In this document: positions 35,366 to 48,329 of the stretch, in pieces
How the letters are laid out: each line of letters opens with the position of its first letter
How positions within the stretch are numbered: the first letter of the stretch is position 1
NCBI GenBank assembly: GCA_030159075.1
Contig: BROG01000131.1
Location: 1,187,501-1,251,500, forward strand
Origin: Atrina japonica
Taxonomy: Eukaryota; Mollusca; Bivalvia; Pterioida; Pinnidae
DNA length: 64,000 nucleotides
Direction of reading: 5' to 3'
Translations under genes and position numbers: made by a program
Notes under the pieces: model-generated
What the model saw: the letters and a program-made list of their open reading frames with translations, nothing else
The model's database searches: none
What the model was told of the DNA's origin: nothing

Positions 35366-35570
35366 CTCTATTGTCACTAGGAGAATTGTCACTAAAACGT
35401 TCATGCCTTTTAAATGTGTGTTGTACCAAAGGCTGTGATTTTGTAGTTGGTGGGACTTTTCCAAAATATAATTTCACTCTTGTGTTTCCTGCGCATCATC
35501 ACCACACATTTTTGCGGCAGTATTTTTATCGCAATATCGATACTTTTACAGAAATTTCTGACAACTATTA

Positions 35571-36660
35571 ATTATACTGCTGCAATGCATTTTAGCGAGA
35601 AGCAATTTAATTTAAATATCTAAAATGTGTTTATACTATTGCTTTCAAATCAAACAGAGGCGTTTCAATTAAGATCTGTCATATTGCGCTAGATATTGAG
35701 AAACCTGCAGTAAATTGTATCTACTTGAAACACTCCAGTACCACAAATACATTGTTGTAGTGTTTTGACGTCTATAAAAGTTTAAATAATTCAACATAGA
35801 TTTTTTGGCGAAAAAAGCCGAGTAGCTTAATGTAATATCACTAACTGTAACCTTGCATTTTTGCGTCAATCTTTGTTTATTGGTCAAACTAAAACAGCAG
35901 TAGAATTATTCAGTCAATATAAATGTGTTATTACTACTTCTTCTGCATTTTATATTTGTATTTGGTATACAGTACCCTTTAATACTCAAGCCAATTGCAG
36001 TTACCAATATACCGATATTATCACATGGTAAAATTCATATCAAATTACGTATAAGCTCAAGGGATCAATATCAAGCCAAGGGAGTATGATATAACCCAAG
36101 GGCTGATATAACATACGATGCAAAGTATACTATTTATTTATAATATATTTATCACATAACATGTTATAACAATTTATTTTAAGAATATATACTTTGCAAT
36201 ACAACAAACCATTACAATTGGTGAAAGACTGATTGAATTCAAAATGGAGAATGGAGCTGATAACTCCTGAAAGGCATTTCCGGAATGCCTACCATGGATT
36301 TTTGCACTCCGTTCTTGTAAGTAATATGGATTTTTGATCGTTTTTTTCATGGTACACATGATTTTGCCAATATTATACTTTGCGAAAAAAGACATATCAA
36401 ATACTACGTTTATGATAAAATGCAATCATAAATGATTTCATCCACTGAACTATGGTTGCACCATTTCTAATGTAAACGGATATGGTCACTGAGAGGCAAA
36501 TATTATAACTTTGTAAATGTGATGTATGATTATTATAAATTTGAAATGTAGTATTGATATAATATTACTTTTAAGGCGTATTACTTCACTTGGGAAGTAA
36601 CTTTTGAAGCATAACGAATTTGGATGTTGTTAGAATACAACAAATATCGGAGACGTGATA
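35571..36660. other. AT-rich stretch, no gene seen
   Basis: A 83-codon minus frame (36174-36425) and a 72-codon one (35669-35887) have no recognisable motif. A GGGAGTATGATATAACCCAA / AGGGCTGATATAACATAC relic near 36085-36115 resembles the foldback at 14631. Confidence 0.5.
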
Positions 36661-36676
36661 ACACAACCACCAAAAT

Positions 36677-36708
36677 GATGATGACGACGACGACGACGAC
36701 GATGATGA
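36677..36708 (+). repeat. (GAC/GAT)n triplet repeat
   Basis: ATGATGATGACGACGACGAC and continuing triplets. The poly-Ser minus frame is a by-product. Confidence 0.9.
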
Positions 36709-37388
36709 AGATAATGGATATGTCGATAATAATAGAAAATCCCACAGGTTAGATAGATTGCATTCAATGACTGTGTGTAAGTTGCATCTGTTATAAATCA
36801 TATAAAAAGTTATTTTTGTAATTCTGATATAGTTTGTACAACTGCACCAAGAACAAATACTATGTTTTTATCTCGAATTTAAATTGAATGACTTCCAGTC
36901 AAGGATAACGAGGGATAAAAAGTCATGGAATTATAGTTCTGTTACACGCACGTGACTGACATTTTCATCCAGTCGAAAAACATAATTTTGATAAATTGAT
37001 AATTTATAAACTGATTAATAATATACAGAAACTTTATGTAAGAGAATGATAAAACAAACCGTGCAATATTTTCATGGGTAACCTTGCCCATGCGAACACC
37101 TCATGTCGTCATGCATGTACACGAAATTATATATATTTCCTGAGGATTCGTTTCTCTTTGAATATAATTTGTTTTAATACTATTATTATTGTTATCAATG
37201 TTTGTTTTCTTCAAAGTAGTTTAATATATTAATTTAAGAGACAACTAAGAAGTCGACAATGGAACGATGCTATCTTCGTACTATCGGAAGTTAATGCTTT
37301 AAAGCTTTATAGTATACATACACTCTCAAATTCACATACTTAATGTAAATGCAATACCTTTACTCAGGGAGCAGTGAAGTTTGATAAT

Positions 37389-37391
<3 letters not shown>
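36709..37391. other. AT-rich stretch, no gene seen
   Basis: No open frame or repeat identified. Confidence 0.5.

Positions 37392-37476
<85 letters not shown>
37392..37476 (+). repeat. (CA)n-(TA)n microsatellite
   Basis: About 29 CA units followed by about 14 TA units. The SINE-2 tail begins at its right edge. Confidence 0.96.
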
Positions 37477-37565
37477 GCTTTATGTATGATTTATTTACGC
37501 AGATAGTATAATTTTGTGATCCAAGGTCCATAGTAAATGTTCAATGTTGTAGTGATATTTGTGCT
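37475..37565 (+). repeat. SINE-2 tail without head
   Basis: GCTTTATGTATGATTTATTT, ACGCAGATAGTATAATTTTG, TGATCCAAGGTCCATAGTAA and TTTGTGCTTTATATATAC match the SINE-2 tail of the 30785-31005 copy. The CA/TA microsatellite stands where the head would be. Confidence 0.65.
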
Positions 37566-37964
37566 TTATATATACTTGTATTTCCTCGCATGCATCTTCG
37601 TCGATCGATTGTCAATTACATTAGGATAAACACCTCTCACCTCTATCTCTATGACCGAGTTCTCATCTTCGGAATGTTATACAATGCAGTATTAAGTACT
37701 TTACTTATAGTGAAATATGATATATAATGTAATATATAATACTATAATGCTATAAATACGGATTAATGGACTTAAAGTAAATCGTGAATTCTAATTTATA
37801 TAGAAAAATTCAAAATATGTAAATTTGAATTATGATCATTGCTCTGTATAATTATATCACAATAAGTTAAATGTACTAACATAAATGTGCATTTATCAGT
37901 TTATGTATAACTGTATATATAACATATTTTGTATATATATTTCAATAAAAAAACAAAAAGAGCG

Positions 37965-38085
37965 TCGAGCATGGTAGCCAGGCGGTTGGTTCCGAAGGTC
38001 GAGAGTTCTAACCCCAACCGGGGGATGGTTTGCAGGTGGCTTGTTATTTCTGTATTTGTGCTTTATATATTAGTTAATTACAAGT
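37965..38085 (+). repeat. SINE-2 head with short tail
   Basis: AGCGTCGAGCATGGTAGCC, GAGAGTTCTAACCCCAACCG and GGCTTGTTATTTCTGTATTT, then TGTGCTTTATATATTAG. The match ends there. Confidence 0.65.
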
Positions 38086-38250
38086 CTATCACATTTTGGT
38101 ATTTAAAATCGTTAAAGTACATGAAATGAGTAGGAGAGACCAAATTGAGACATAACAGCGAAGTAATTTCGTAAATATAACCGGAATCATTGATGAATTA
38201 ATAAAAGAATTGTATTAATTCTTTTACAAAGCTTTTATTTATTTCCGACG

Positions 38251-38530
38251 ATATGTCAGCAGATTGTGTGTATCTATTTTTGGCTCATAAAATGCCTTTA
38301 ATCCAATTTTGATATCCGTATTCTTTATTGCCCCTCTTACAGATTGACATCTTTTTTTTTTCATTTACGTATATGTCAGCAAATTTTGTGTATCTCTTTT
38401 CGGCTCATAAAACAGACATTTGCCACAAATGCCATTAATCCAATTTCCGTATATCCGTATTCTTTGTTGCTCTTCTAACAGATTGAAATCTATTTTTTTC
38501 CATTTACGTATCTGTCAAAGAAAATTTGTG
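38251..38530 (+). repeat. 120-140-bp tandem duplication with partial third copy
   Basis: ATATGTCAGCA..TTGTGTATCT..GGCTCATAAAA..CCGTATTCTTT..CAGATTGA occurs at 38251 and 38371, with a third start at about 38511. The second unit carries ~20 extra bp (CAGACATTTGCCACAAATG). Confidence 0.85.
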
Positions 38531-38929
38531 ACTTACTTTCAGTAGAGCTCTAAATATGTAATCAAATGGTTGGTAATATGAGATCTTTAGTAATGTAAGT
38601 ATCACGTCTGAAGACATAATAACATCGGTAATATAGTACAAAGCACCAGAGTTCAATTATTGTATTGCTGTTTTGCCATATCTTGTGGCGTCTTGTGATG
38701 AATTTATGGGTCTACCAAAGTGTCATGGTCAAACTTGTATCAAAACACATCTCTTTTAATTATAATTGATTTATGTACTCATACATATCATAAACATATA
38801 AAAATTTTGAAAAATGACATTAAATGCTTAAGATGTTCGTTTACATCAGGAAGTGAGAGGTGTATGAGACAAGGCGAACAACTAAACCTAAATATATTGT
38901 CAAATCTGTAATTAATCATAATACCAAAA
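38531..38929. other. No gene seen
   Basis: A 63-codon frame (38720-38911) has no recognisable motif. Confidence 0.45.
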
Positions 38930-39145
38930 GTATACATGGACAAATACTAAATCTGAATATACCATCAAAGAGAAAGCACAGTAAAAAGATAACTCTCTTA
39001 GTTTTTGAGGAGTTTTGAATTGATAGAACGGTGCTATTTTTATGAAATATGACTAAAAGATAAAATAGTCATCGGAAATCAAAATATCAGTCTTTAGGTA
39101 TATGATCCAAACAGTCCATCAGCAGCGGCAACAACCCAGTGGTTG
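38930..39145 (+). repeat. Dispersed repeat F, copy 1
   Basis: The order ACAAATACTAAATCTGAATA, AGTAAAAAGATAACTCTCTT, ATCCAAACAGTCCATCAGCA and GGCAACAACCCAGTGGTTG parallels 55920-56135. The two are strongly diverged, but the block order and spacing agree. Confidence 0.5.
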
Positions 39146-39189
39146 TAAATATCATTGTAAACATAACATTAAAATAATAGTTAAAAAAA

Positions 39190-39478
39190 AATTAGAGCTG
39201 CAAGGAGCTCGCGAAATATAATTGATAATTATAATAACAGTGAATGCGAGTTACTTCCCAGACTTCAGGTCAGACCAGCTCTAGTACCAAAAAAGTCACA
39301 GCTAGGGTACATTAGGATCATTTGTGTGAAGTATGGTTCCAATCAACTCAGTGTTTAGGAGATCTGCTCCGTAAACGATATGTTGACGACGCCGCCGCAG
39401 CCGCCGCCGCCATCAGTACGCCGGATCCCTATGCCTCGATTCTGCTTCGCAGGCGAGACGAAATCCAGCCAAATCAAA
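39190..39478. repeat. GC-rich end of a dispersed repeat
   Basis: It runs from TTAGAGCTGCAAGGAGCTCG to GACGCCGCCGCAGCCGCCGC and CTGCTTCGCAGGCGAGACGA. The hairpin end and the CGCC-rich triplet tract recall tails of dispersed bivalve repeats, from memory only. Confidence 0.45.
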
Positions 39479-39600
39479 TGCTGAAATAAATCATCTATGA
39501 GAAAAAGACCTCATAAAATGAGTTCCAGTTCTTAAAAAGACCACTATAAGATACTTCTTGAAAAGTTTAGAAAATTAACAACAGTAATATTATATTGAAA

Positions 39601-39660
39601 AGATTCCTTCTCCTCCTCCTCCTCCTCCTTCTCATCATCATCATCATCATCATCATCACA
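39601..39660 (+). repeat. (CTC)n-(ATC)n triplet repeat
   Basis: Seven or so CTC/CTT units followed by nine ATC units. The poly-Leu/poly-Ile frame is an artefact. Confidence 0.93.
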
Positions 39661-40067
39661 TTGATGTTATGTTCTATACACTGCATTTTACACTGTAAAC
39701 TGACCTTGAATGTTGCTTTTATTTTCATTTTTTTATATTACCAAACAATTCATTTTGAAAAAAAGTGTTTTAATGATGAATCTCTTGGCAAATGTTTAAA
39801 TGTTTCATTAAAGTTACTTACTGAAATTTGAAAACCAATCTACGGCCATAGAACGATTACTGATTCAAAGGATGAACTGGTAGGTTTTGATTTGATAATT
39901 ACTTGATTCGACCTGATATGAATTGCAAAATAAAATAAATAGATAAAATACAATTTCAAATAAATTGAACACATTTTACATGAGCTTTATGTGTAGCTTA
40001 TAAGGGAGCTAACTGTACATTTTTAAATCCGTGCCTCTTAATTCAGTATGCAATAGACTTAACGATA
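39661..40067. other. AT-rich stretch, no gene seen
   Basis: Nothing recognisable. Confidence 0.5.
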
Positions 40068-40206
40068 GATGTGATCCTGTAAATATGGACGGCAAAATGA
40101 TACAGATTCCGGCTAAATCATAGACATTGTCACAAAACTGAATGTTTCATGACGTCATTTTCCGGTAATCAGTATCATTTTGCCCTCCAAAGTTACAGAA
40201 CCAAAG
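40068..40206. mobile_element. Foldback element E, copy 2
   Basis: GGACGGCAAAATGATACAGATTC on the left pairs with AATCAGTATCATTTTGCCCTCC on the right, and GATCCTGTAA with TTACAGAACC. Inner wording (TGACGTCATTTTCCGG) matches the inverse of the 35190 copy. Confidence 0.65.
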
Positions 40207-40845
40207 GTATCGTGAAAAAATATGCAGAGTGATTGATTCAAGGTGTGATAGATCTTATTATTCTTCATGGTACTGAAAAGTGTCATGGACATTTTAATAT
40301 GAGATTCTTTGGTGTAACATCTTTGAGATTTTCGTTTGTTGTGATTAGACTTATTCAGAAATGAAAATAAAAATCTGACATCTATTCAGATATCATTATC
40401 AAAAATCTGAAAAGATTCCAATGATTACTCATCCAAAACAGCTAATAATAAATGAAGCGGAATGTGTAATTTTATCATTATATGGGATAATGTCATGACT
40501 TTTAAGATTTATGACGCTTTTCTAATACAGTTGTCTGGACTATTACATTTGCATGTCGATACAACTTTTTAAGTACATTTTTTTTCTATTTTAATCTTAT
40601 TACCGAAATAAACCATAACCATTGGATGTCACATATGGTACTTAACCACAATAAGGTCAGTGTATACGGAATTATGATAAAAACGGAAAAAAAACATGTT
40701 AATCGTTTTTATCATGAACATTTGATTTATTGGTAGATTGTAATGGAACAATGAATCACCATAAACCGTTGCATGTGAAGAATTTTGCTAACGTTCTGTA
40801 TAATATGCTGAAATAGAAATTAAGGGTGACGAAAAATCGGGCGAT
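40207..40845. other. AT-rich stretch, no gene seen
   Basis: Nothing recognisable. Confidence 0.5.
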
Positions 40846-40857
40846 ATATATATATAC

Positions 40858-40892
<35 letters not shown>

Positions 40893-40918
40893 TGTGTGTG
40901 TGTGTGTGAGTGTGTGTG
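40846..40918 (+). repeat. (TA)n-(GT)n microsatellite
   Basis: A short TA run, then about 30 GT units with ATG and GAG interruptions. Confidence 0.95.
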
Positions 40919-42300
40919 GCTTTTCAAGTGTTGGAATATTGACACTTAATCTATATTAAAAAACTGTGTTGACTTCGACATCTCAATCCAAAAGTGATAA
41001 TATCCCTACATATATGATTTACACCTACAAATCATCCAAAGTATAAGAACCTGTTTGATATGCTGATAGATCATAAACAGAGATAAGCTACCCAGTGAGA
41101 GGCTGATATTTAAAACATATCAAGAACTGCGCCAATAACACAAACAGGGGGAGCTGGAGTCTTAATCACACTCGATGACACCTTTTCAGGTTCAACAGGT
41201 CCGTCTTTTAATTAATATATTGTGTCTTTATAGTATCACTTTTGTATTTCCTGTTTTGTCTTGAAAATTGTGATTTTGAAATTGAAATATATTAGGTAAC
41301 CTTTGATTTTAAATGACACTTTCCTCGAAGGCGATTAACGGAAATCATGTTTAAGTACATAGTTATATATATTTACGAGTTCCCATTGTTCCTGGACTGT
41401 TTTTTATTTATCACTAAATACTATCAGCGTACCTCTAATTAAGTGAAACTCGATGACCATTATAAAGTTTTAGAAAGTAAAAAAAAAAAACGCGCACTGC
41501 AATAAATTTCAGCTCAATTGATGAAACCTAATTGGCCTTTTCCAAACCTATAACTTTAGTATTAAGTTTTACAATATCACTGGTTCGTTGCTGCTGCTGG
41601 TGGAGCGTTGAGTCCCATTGATAAACATGAACCCAGCAACTGATATTTCGGTACCAGCTGATTATTTTGCTTAAATTATATTCCGTATACATGTACTACC
41701 GTTGTTTAAATTGGAAGTCAGTTTTAAAAGAACATTTTGATGTTGAAAATCCTTGTGTCGTAGCAATTATTAAATACAAATTTTAGCTGTTTGCGAAATC
41801 ACATTTTGATCTGCCAATAACAAAATAAATTTGTACCTTTGCTCGCTGCCGTGTTGCTTTTAAAACCTTTGACAAATGTATCGTAGCTTTGATTGTTTTG
41901 TCTTGTGTGAACGTTACACTACATACAAATAAATGAATACTTAAGTAATAAATAATTTAAGAGGATCGCTTCCGTTATTCCAAAGGACTGCAAGTACAGA
42001 TATTTATGCTTACGTTGCAAATATTGTTGATATCAAAACCTTGACTTTTGGACTCTAAACCCTTCCCCTACACATGGTGAAATGTCAATTAAGCCGAAAA
42101 ATAGTTGTCAAGCAAAAGGCTAGATGTAACATTCATTGCCGTGTTATGTCAAAATACATTTGGATACAGGAATGTCATGTTGATTTTATTTCTGGATATT
42201 TTTGTAGATACAAGAATATAATATTCAGTCATGTGGGCGATGCCATATGCTATGTCATGCAACGCAATAATCGAGGTGAAATAATCTATTTGCTGAAACA
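40919..42300. other. AT-rich stretch, no gene seen
   Basis: A 78-codon frame at 42074-42310 has no motif I recognise. An inverted pair is not apparent. Confidence 0.5.
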
Positions 42301-42560
<260 letters not shown>

Positions 42561-43885
42561 GTTATGTTATTGTCCTATCCACATAAGATGGCGGGGCGGA
42601 GTAACCTTTTTAGTATAATACGGATGATTCAACTCACTTTTCGGTTATGACAAGCTGTACTAGAAAAACGTTTTATTCCTCACTGGCTACTCTCTTACGT
42701 ATGTTGACAAGTGGGAACGATTACTCTAGTCGGTGTAGTTTTAATGCCATGCTTTATTACCTAAAATTTAAACTCGTCCAGTTCAAGGAAGGTTTCACAA
42801 GATTCCCACTCCGCCAGGTTATATGGATTTCACTATATAATATTTGGACTGTATATCCCGCTAAACGCAAGGTCTATCACGTGGCACAAGCGTCATGTAT
42901 TGAAAGCAGGGTATAAATACACATTAAAGGAAACCTCATTTTATTTCAAACATTTGTCTATTTCTTTTCTGTAAACTTTCATAAATTCTTTACCATGATT
43001 TCACCTTTTTGCGCGTATAACTGAACAGATGACTATCATAAAAAATCCAAATGACGTAATTATTTCTTATCAATTTTTACATGAAAACTGTACTTTAGTT
43101 TCTATATGTACGCTAAGATCATTGTACTACTTTTCTATACCAATCGTTTGCTTTCTGTAAGACAAATTGTTTTAAGATCCTAAGAAGTCGAACTACATAA
43201 GGTACGGAGCATTTACCACGCCTACCTGGATAAGTTAGTAATGACAAATTATCACTGATATCCTGGAAATGTTTCTAAAAACGACTGTCAGCTGAGTGTG
43301 CCCAGGGCATTATTTGCTGTCAAGAAAGCCATACTTGCTACACTAGAATGAAAAGAAAATCCATCATCCAAAATTTCCAATTTTCATTCTTTCACTGTTG
43401 ACAGATTGTTACCGGTAAAGCCGAGGTTTATCAGAATATTTGTTGTAAAACACGTGTTCTTTCTAACGATGACAGTCAGGTCAATCGTTTTACTTCTACA
43501 GAATAATCTTCCGCCTTGAATTAAAACACAGGACTACATCGTCATATCTAATATAATTAGAACAGCCCAAATACATTGGAATTCAAAATTCTAAACTATG
43601 ATAAAATATTTTATAATAATTTTCTTTCTGCAAAAAAAACCTTGTTCTTAACATGGAACTACTTCTTGACCGCCATACTTCTTGACTCTTCCATCCTTAT
43701 TGCATCCCCTGTAAAAAGTGTTTCGACTACAGATTTGGGTACCACGAGGGTTGGTGCAACTTGAAATTTCACTATTAGGATTATTCTTCATTTTTTACAA
43801 AACATAGCAATGTGTATGCAATTGCTCATGAAAAAAAATTTATTCTGTAGCACAAAATCCTGAAATATATTTCACGTAGCAAAAT
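42561..43885. other. No supported gene
   Basis: An 89-codon frame at 42647-42916 and a 62-codon frame at 43576-43764 have no recognisable domain and no supporting splice context that I can judge. Confidence 0.45.
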
Positions 43886-44455
43886 ACTAAAGGTGACATT
43901 TAAGGTGCAATCAATTCTATGTAACATAGAAAGTGATATAGTTTGTAATCTACTCTATGGATCACAACACTAAAGGTGGCATTTAAGGTGCAATCAATTC
44001 TATGTAACATAGAAAGTGATATATTTTGTAATCTACTCTATGGATCACAACACTAAAGGTGGCATTTAAGGTGCAATCAATTCTATGTAACATAGAAAGT
44101 GATATAGTTTGTAATCTACTCTATGGATCACAACACTAAAGGTGGCATTTAGTTTGCAATCTACACAATGCAACTCAAAGTGACATTTAATTTGAGATCT
44201 ATTATATATAACACAACAGGGAAATAACATTTGAATCGTTTTAGCGAATGCATTTTGTTTGCAATCTTCTCTATGAAACAAAGTAATGAAAGTGACATAT
44301 AGTTTGCAATCTATTCACTGGAACACAACAGTGAAGGCGACATTTTATTTGTAATCTATTCCGTTTAACACAAAACTGAAGGAGACATTTAATTTGTAGA
44401 CTATTCCATGTAACACAAAACTAAAGGTGACATTTAACGCGTAAACTATTTTGAT
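43886..44455 (+). repeat. 41/83-bp satellite with higher-order repeat
   Basis: ACTAAAGGTGGCATTTAAGG starts at 43886, 43969, 44052 and 44135, an exact 83-bp period with near-identical copies. The flanking part to 44455 consists of more diverged ~41-43-bp units (GTGACATTTAATTTG, TCTATTC..GTAACACAAA). So 83 bp is a dimer of the basic unit that was amplified locally. Confidence 0.9.
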
Positions 44456-45584
44456 ATTGCTACAAACATACAACGATTGTGTGTATTTGACGTGTCATGA
44501 TATAACTGAAAATGAATACGAAGATCCTAATATTACTTTTTTTGCCACGAGTGTTTTACAGTTCATTTGACTATAATTATGTCATATTACCGTCATATTA
44601 CCGTCATATTACTTCGACAAAGCTCTAAGTTTAATAAAGGCGGACGTATATATCGTATAACAACTAGCAATAAAATATGTACAGCGCCCTTTAATTTTGC
44701 TGCATTCTTCGTTGAAGCAGATTCATTACTTCACAGAGATAAAACTTAGAGAGAAATGTTTTGAAACAAATGTTTCATAATTAAGTTGGGTATAATTCAA
44801 ATACCTGTTATGAATATAATCAATTGAAAAACTAGGCAAACGTTATTTTAGAATTAAACCTTTACGTCTTTAAAATAGATCACTACTATTTCTGGTACAT
44901 CGAAGTTTTTCATGGTAAATAATTCAAAATAATGGGAGTCTCGCCCTTTCTCAAGGTTTACACGCTTTAACATTATTTTTATTGTAAAAATTGTGCAATT
45001 TACATAAATATATGCTGTTATCTGTCCTCCAAACCTTAACGTGTTTTATCATGACAACTGCAGAAGTTTTAGCAAGTGCGAAGTTACAGAATTCATATTC
45101 ATGTATACGCCTCGTTATTCAATTGAAAGACTTTGGAGAAACAAAAGGAGATTTTTATGTTACTTTTGTCACAGATCAGATAAAGATAATAATTGTGTCT
45201 GGCTTATTTCAAAATGTGTCTTTATTCCTGTAGAACTGATTTCCGACGTTCAAATGTCATCAACAAATTTGAATTCCTCAAGGACTCACGAGATAAATGA
45301 ATGTTATTGAAAGTCTTGATATAGATTTATAGCAATATCTAAGCCATAGCACGCTACAATAGTAATTTCAGAATTTGTGGTGCACTTGAACTCGCTGTCA
45401 AAATTACAAGATATTTGTTTTTAAAATAAAAATGGGTTCCTAAGCATATGCTACTTTCGATGTAGTGATATCATGTAAACAAAACAAACATTTATGAGTT
45501 TAGGAACATATAATTTCTCACTTCGGATCAGCACAAGTGGAACCTGAACTGAATTTTGTAAGAAAGTCTCTCGGTTTAATTCCA
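44456..45584. other. AT-rich stretch, no gene seen
   Basis: Two overlapping frames (80 codons 44991-45233; 89 codons 45041-45310) have no recognisable motif. Confidence 0.45.
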
Positions 45585-45690
45585 GAAGGCCAATGGTCTC
45601 TTCCCGGGTTCATTGAAACTAGGTCCTCTTCTCCTCCATTAAAATTTAGCTGCCACCATATAACTGGAAAACTTAAGTGAGAGAAAATTT
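45585..45690 (-). repeat. Repeat D copy, minus strand
   Basis: The reverse complement reads TTCCAGTTATATGGTGGCAG, CTAAATTTTAATGGAGGAGA and ..ACCCGGGAAGAGACCATTGG, the repeat D order. Confidence 0.65.
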
Positions 45691-46824
45691 AAATCAATGA
45701 TGGGCTGAACATTTATAAAAATCGACCAATTAATTATTTTTTACGAAACGAATAAACTTTTTAAATTAAACCTACCGTCATGAATACGATGGCCAATATA
45801 TGTTTAAAGGAGTAGATATGTACTTCATCATTACGATTCTTAGTAATTCAATCCTTTGATCAGTGAACGCCTTTACACAGGAAATCAATAGAGATCAACC
45901 ATTACAGCAGAAAAATTTTCACGCATGCGTAGTAAGTTTTTACTCATGTGTAATATTATTTTACTTTAATTTTTCATCACTGTGTGAATAGTGCATGTGC
46001 AATCCAACCCGTATATATTGAAATCGAAGGGGAATGAAAGTTCTTTCAATTAAACAGTTTCAAAATAACAGGGTTCTAATGGTAATGAAAATATTTGGCC
46101 GTGCAATTGGAATTATTTAAAAACAAAAACGGGATTTGAGGGTTTAATATACAAGTAGGTATGGCTGTATTTGCATAGGACATACGATAAACTGTTTTAT
46201 ATGGGTATTATGGGTATACAAAAAGAATTGTAAGACTTAATTTTGCAATCTATAAACGAGATTAAGTAAAAAGTAAAACAAACTTATTTGTACTAACTTC
46301 TAGAATCTATTCTTACATATATTGTAAAATGGTATAATCTGGCACAGCACAATCGTTTTAGCGCTCCAAGAGCTAAACGGTTATTCGGAAAGTTTAGCGC
46401 ACATAAAATGTAGTGTATTTATTTTTTGCGCGTAAATATCTCATTTATAGAATCAAAATGTTGAATTAACAGAATAAAACAACATATGATTATTATAGTT
46501 TTAATGTTTTAATCACCATAGTGTCAAAAGTAATGGTTTGAATGGTATTTTACCATTCAGTCATACGGTTCGAGTCATACGGTGGTAAGTGTTTAAATAG
46601 TGAAGAAATATCGCTCCATTGACTTTCCGTATGTAAATTTGCAGACTTCGCCACACAATCAGCTTTGGCAAAAAAACCAACGTTATATACTTAGCAGTCA
46701 GTCGCCCAAGATCATCAATGTCAATAGTAAGGTTATACACATCAACAATGAGAAGGCGACATGGAGATTGGCCCTGTAATTATCCAGACACGCGATCCAT
46801 TGTGTTTTGTAATAAGTTTGTGGG

Positions 46825-46828
<4 letters not shown>
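45691..46828. other. AT-rich stretch, no gene seen
   Basis: Nothing recognisable. Confidence 0.5.

Positions 46829-46909
<81 letters not shown>
46829..46909 (+). repeat. (CT)n microsatellite, ~40 units
   Basis: An uninterrupted CT tract. The 109-codon frame across it (46718-47047) is mostly poly Leu-Ser and is not supported. Confidence 0.97.
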
Positions 46910-46916
<7 letters not shown>

Positions 46917-47334
46917 CACTAGGTCTGGGTGTTTTAGCACCTTCTACTTGTACTATACATTTTCACATGCTATTTCGTACCAGATTTACCTGGTACCACA
47001 ATGTTCACCAGGTTTATATACATGCTCTCAGATCCCATGGCGGTTAATGCTATAGTATATGTGATTTTACGAGTTGATGGGACGTCAAGTCTGCAGAGAC
47101 AATGTCAAAACACATTTCAGTAGGGGGTTAACTGCACTTCACAATGGCTGGTAATTGCAAATAAATGTGAATACGTCAACACCAATAGTTCAACATCAAA
47201 TTTAAGATCTGAAATAATGCTTTTATATATAATTATGCATTATATAATTATTCATTATGAGCGTATAATATATGTGACTTGTCTTAAAATGTAACTTTTT
47301 GATTTGTTTTAACTTTATGCAATCATGATAAAGT

Positions 47335-47900
47335 TGATATTGTTTACGTTTCTTGCGCTAGTGTTGTATGCAAATGAGTTTAGTGGTCCATTCATCTTTT
47401 GTTTTCTTCCCCTCGCTTGTGTTAGTTAATCGTCTTCATGGCGGCTGCCGTGTTGAAAAGTAGTGCAAGTGTTTTTTATCTCACACTGACAAATTATTTT
47501 TTGTTTTAAAACACCAGTCAAAAGTTTCGTAATATTCAAATAAAGTGAAATAAAAAATATATTTTGTAAAGGTAAACAGAATCACATTACACTGTTGTTT
47601 GGACATGATATCATCCTATGCTAATTGTGCCCTCGTGTGTGAATAACGCACTTTGTACATCGTCTAGTGACAAATACTGTACTTTCATGTTAAACTAGAG
47701 TATTTAACTACTTGTGTCAGATATTGCGTAATATAAATCTGCAAAGAGCATTCCCTTATATTGGCATTCAGCTGTGAAGTTGGACATCAGAAGCAATATC
47801 TTTAGTGTGAGATCTAACACTCTTATGAAGGTGGAGATAGAATATGTTATAACAGCGTATTATATATTATCAGTACTCGATTGTGAAATAAGTTATTTAA
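47335..47900 (+). repeat. Dispersed repeat G, copy 1 (interrupted)
   Basis: TTGTTTACGTTTCTTGCGC, TATGCAAATGAGTTTAGT, CAGCTGTGAAGTTGGACATC and ATTATCAGTACTCG occur in this order here. Relatives are at 63340-63695 (TATGCAAATGAGTTTTAGT, GGCTGTGAAGTCGGACATAG, GCCATCAGTACTCACG). Copy 1 holds roughly 300 extra bp between the second and third blocks. Confidence 0.45.
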
Positions 47901-47995
47901 AATGTAAAATGCTTGAAGTGTTTTATTAAGTTTATTTTGCAATAAAATTGCAGGTGTATCCTGGAAATGACATGCATTTTCTCAATAGAAAAGGA

Positions 47996-48180
47996 ACAGT
48001 AAAAACCTAGGTCCCGTGTCACAGTAGGTGTCGCCACGTTAAAGAACCTTCACTGCTCAATGGTCGTAAGTGCCGAACATAGGCCAAAATTTGAAGCCAG
48101 TCACCGGTATTTGGGGACGTCTCCATATGAGTGAAGGATTCTTGAGTGGAACGTTAAACAACAATAAACAAACAAAACCA
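47996..48180 (+). repeat. SINE-1 copy, head missing
   Basis: It starts at ACAGTAAAAACCTAGG and carries the central domain (GTCACAGTAGGTGTCGCCAC, AAAGAACCTTCACTG), GTCTCCATATGAGTGAAGGA and an AAACAACAATAAAC tail. Truncated like the 7058-7262 copy. Confidence 0.7.
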
Positions 48181-48329
48181 AAAGTCAATACAAATGATGG
48201 TACCCTTTACTAAAATCAGCGATATATAAAGCCTAATACATATATCGCTGCTAAAATAAGTTTGGAATTCTTTAAGGATGATCCAATGTTTAATTACGTC
48301 ATAGATATATTAGGGGAGATAACTCTTGA

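Noticed and set aside
35196..35477. 93-codon minus-strand frame with a faintly TIR-domain-like stretch (NIDVVIVTDCFLASFSENLYHF).
   Set aside because: Half of it overlaps foldback element E, the opposite strand is also open (89 codons), and the similarity is too weak to call.
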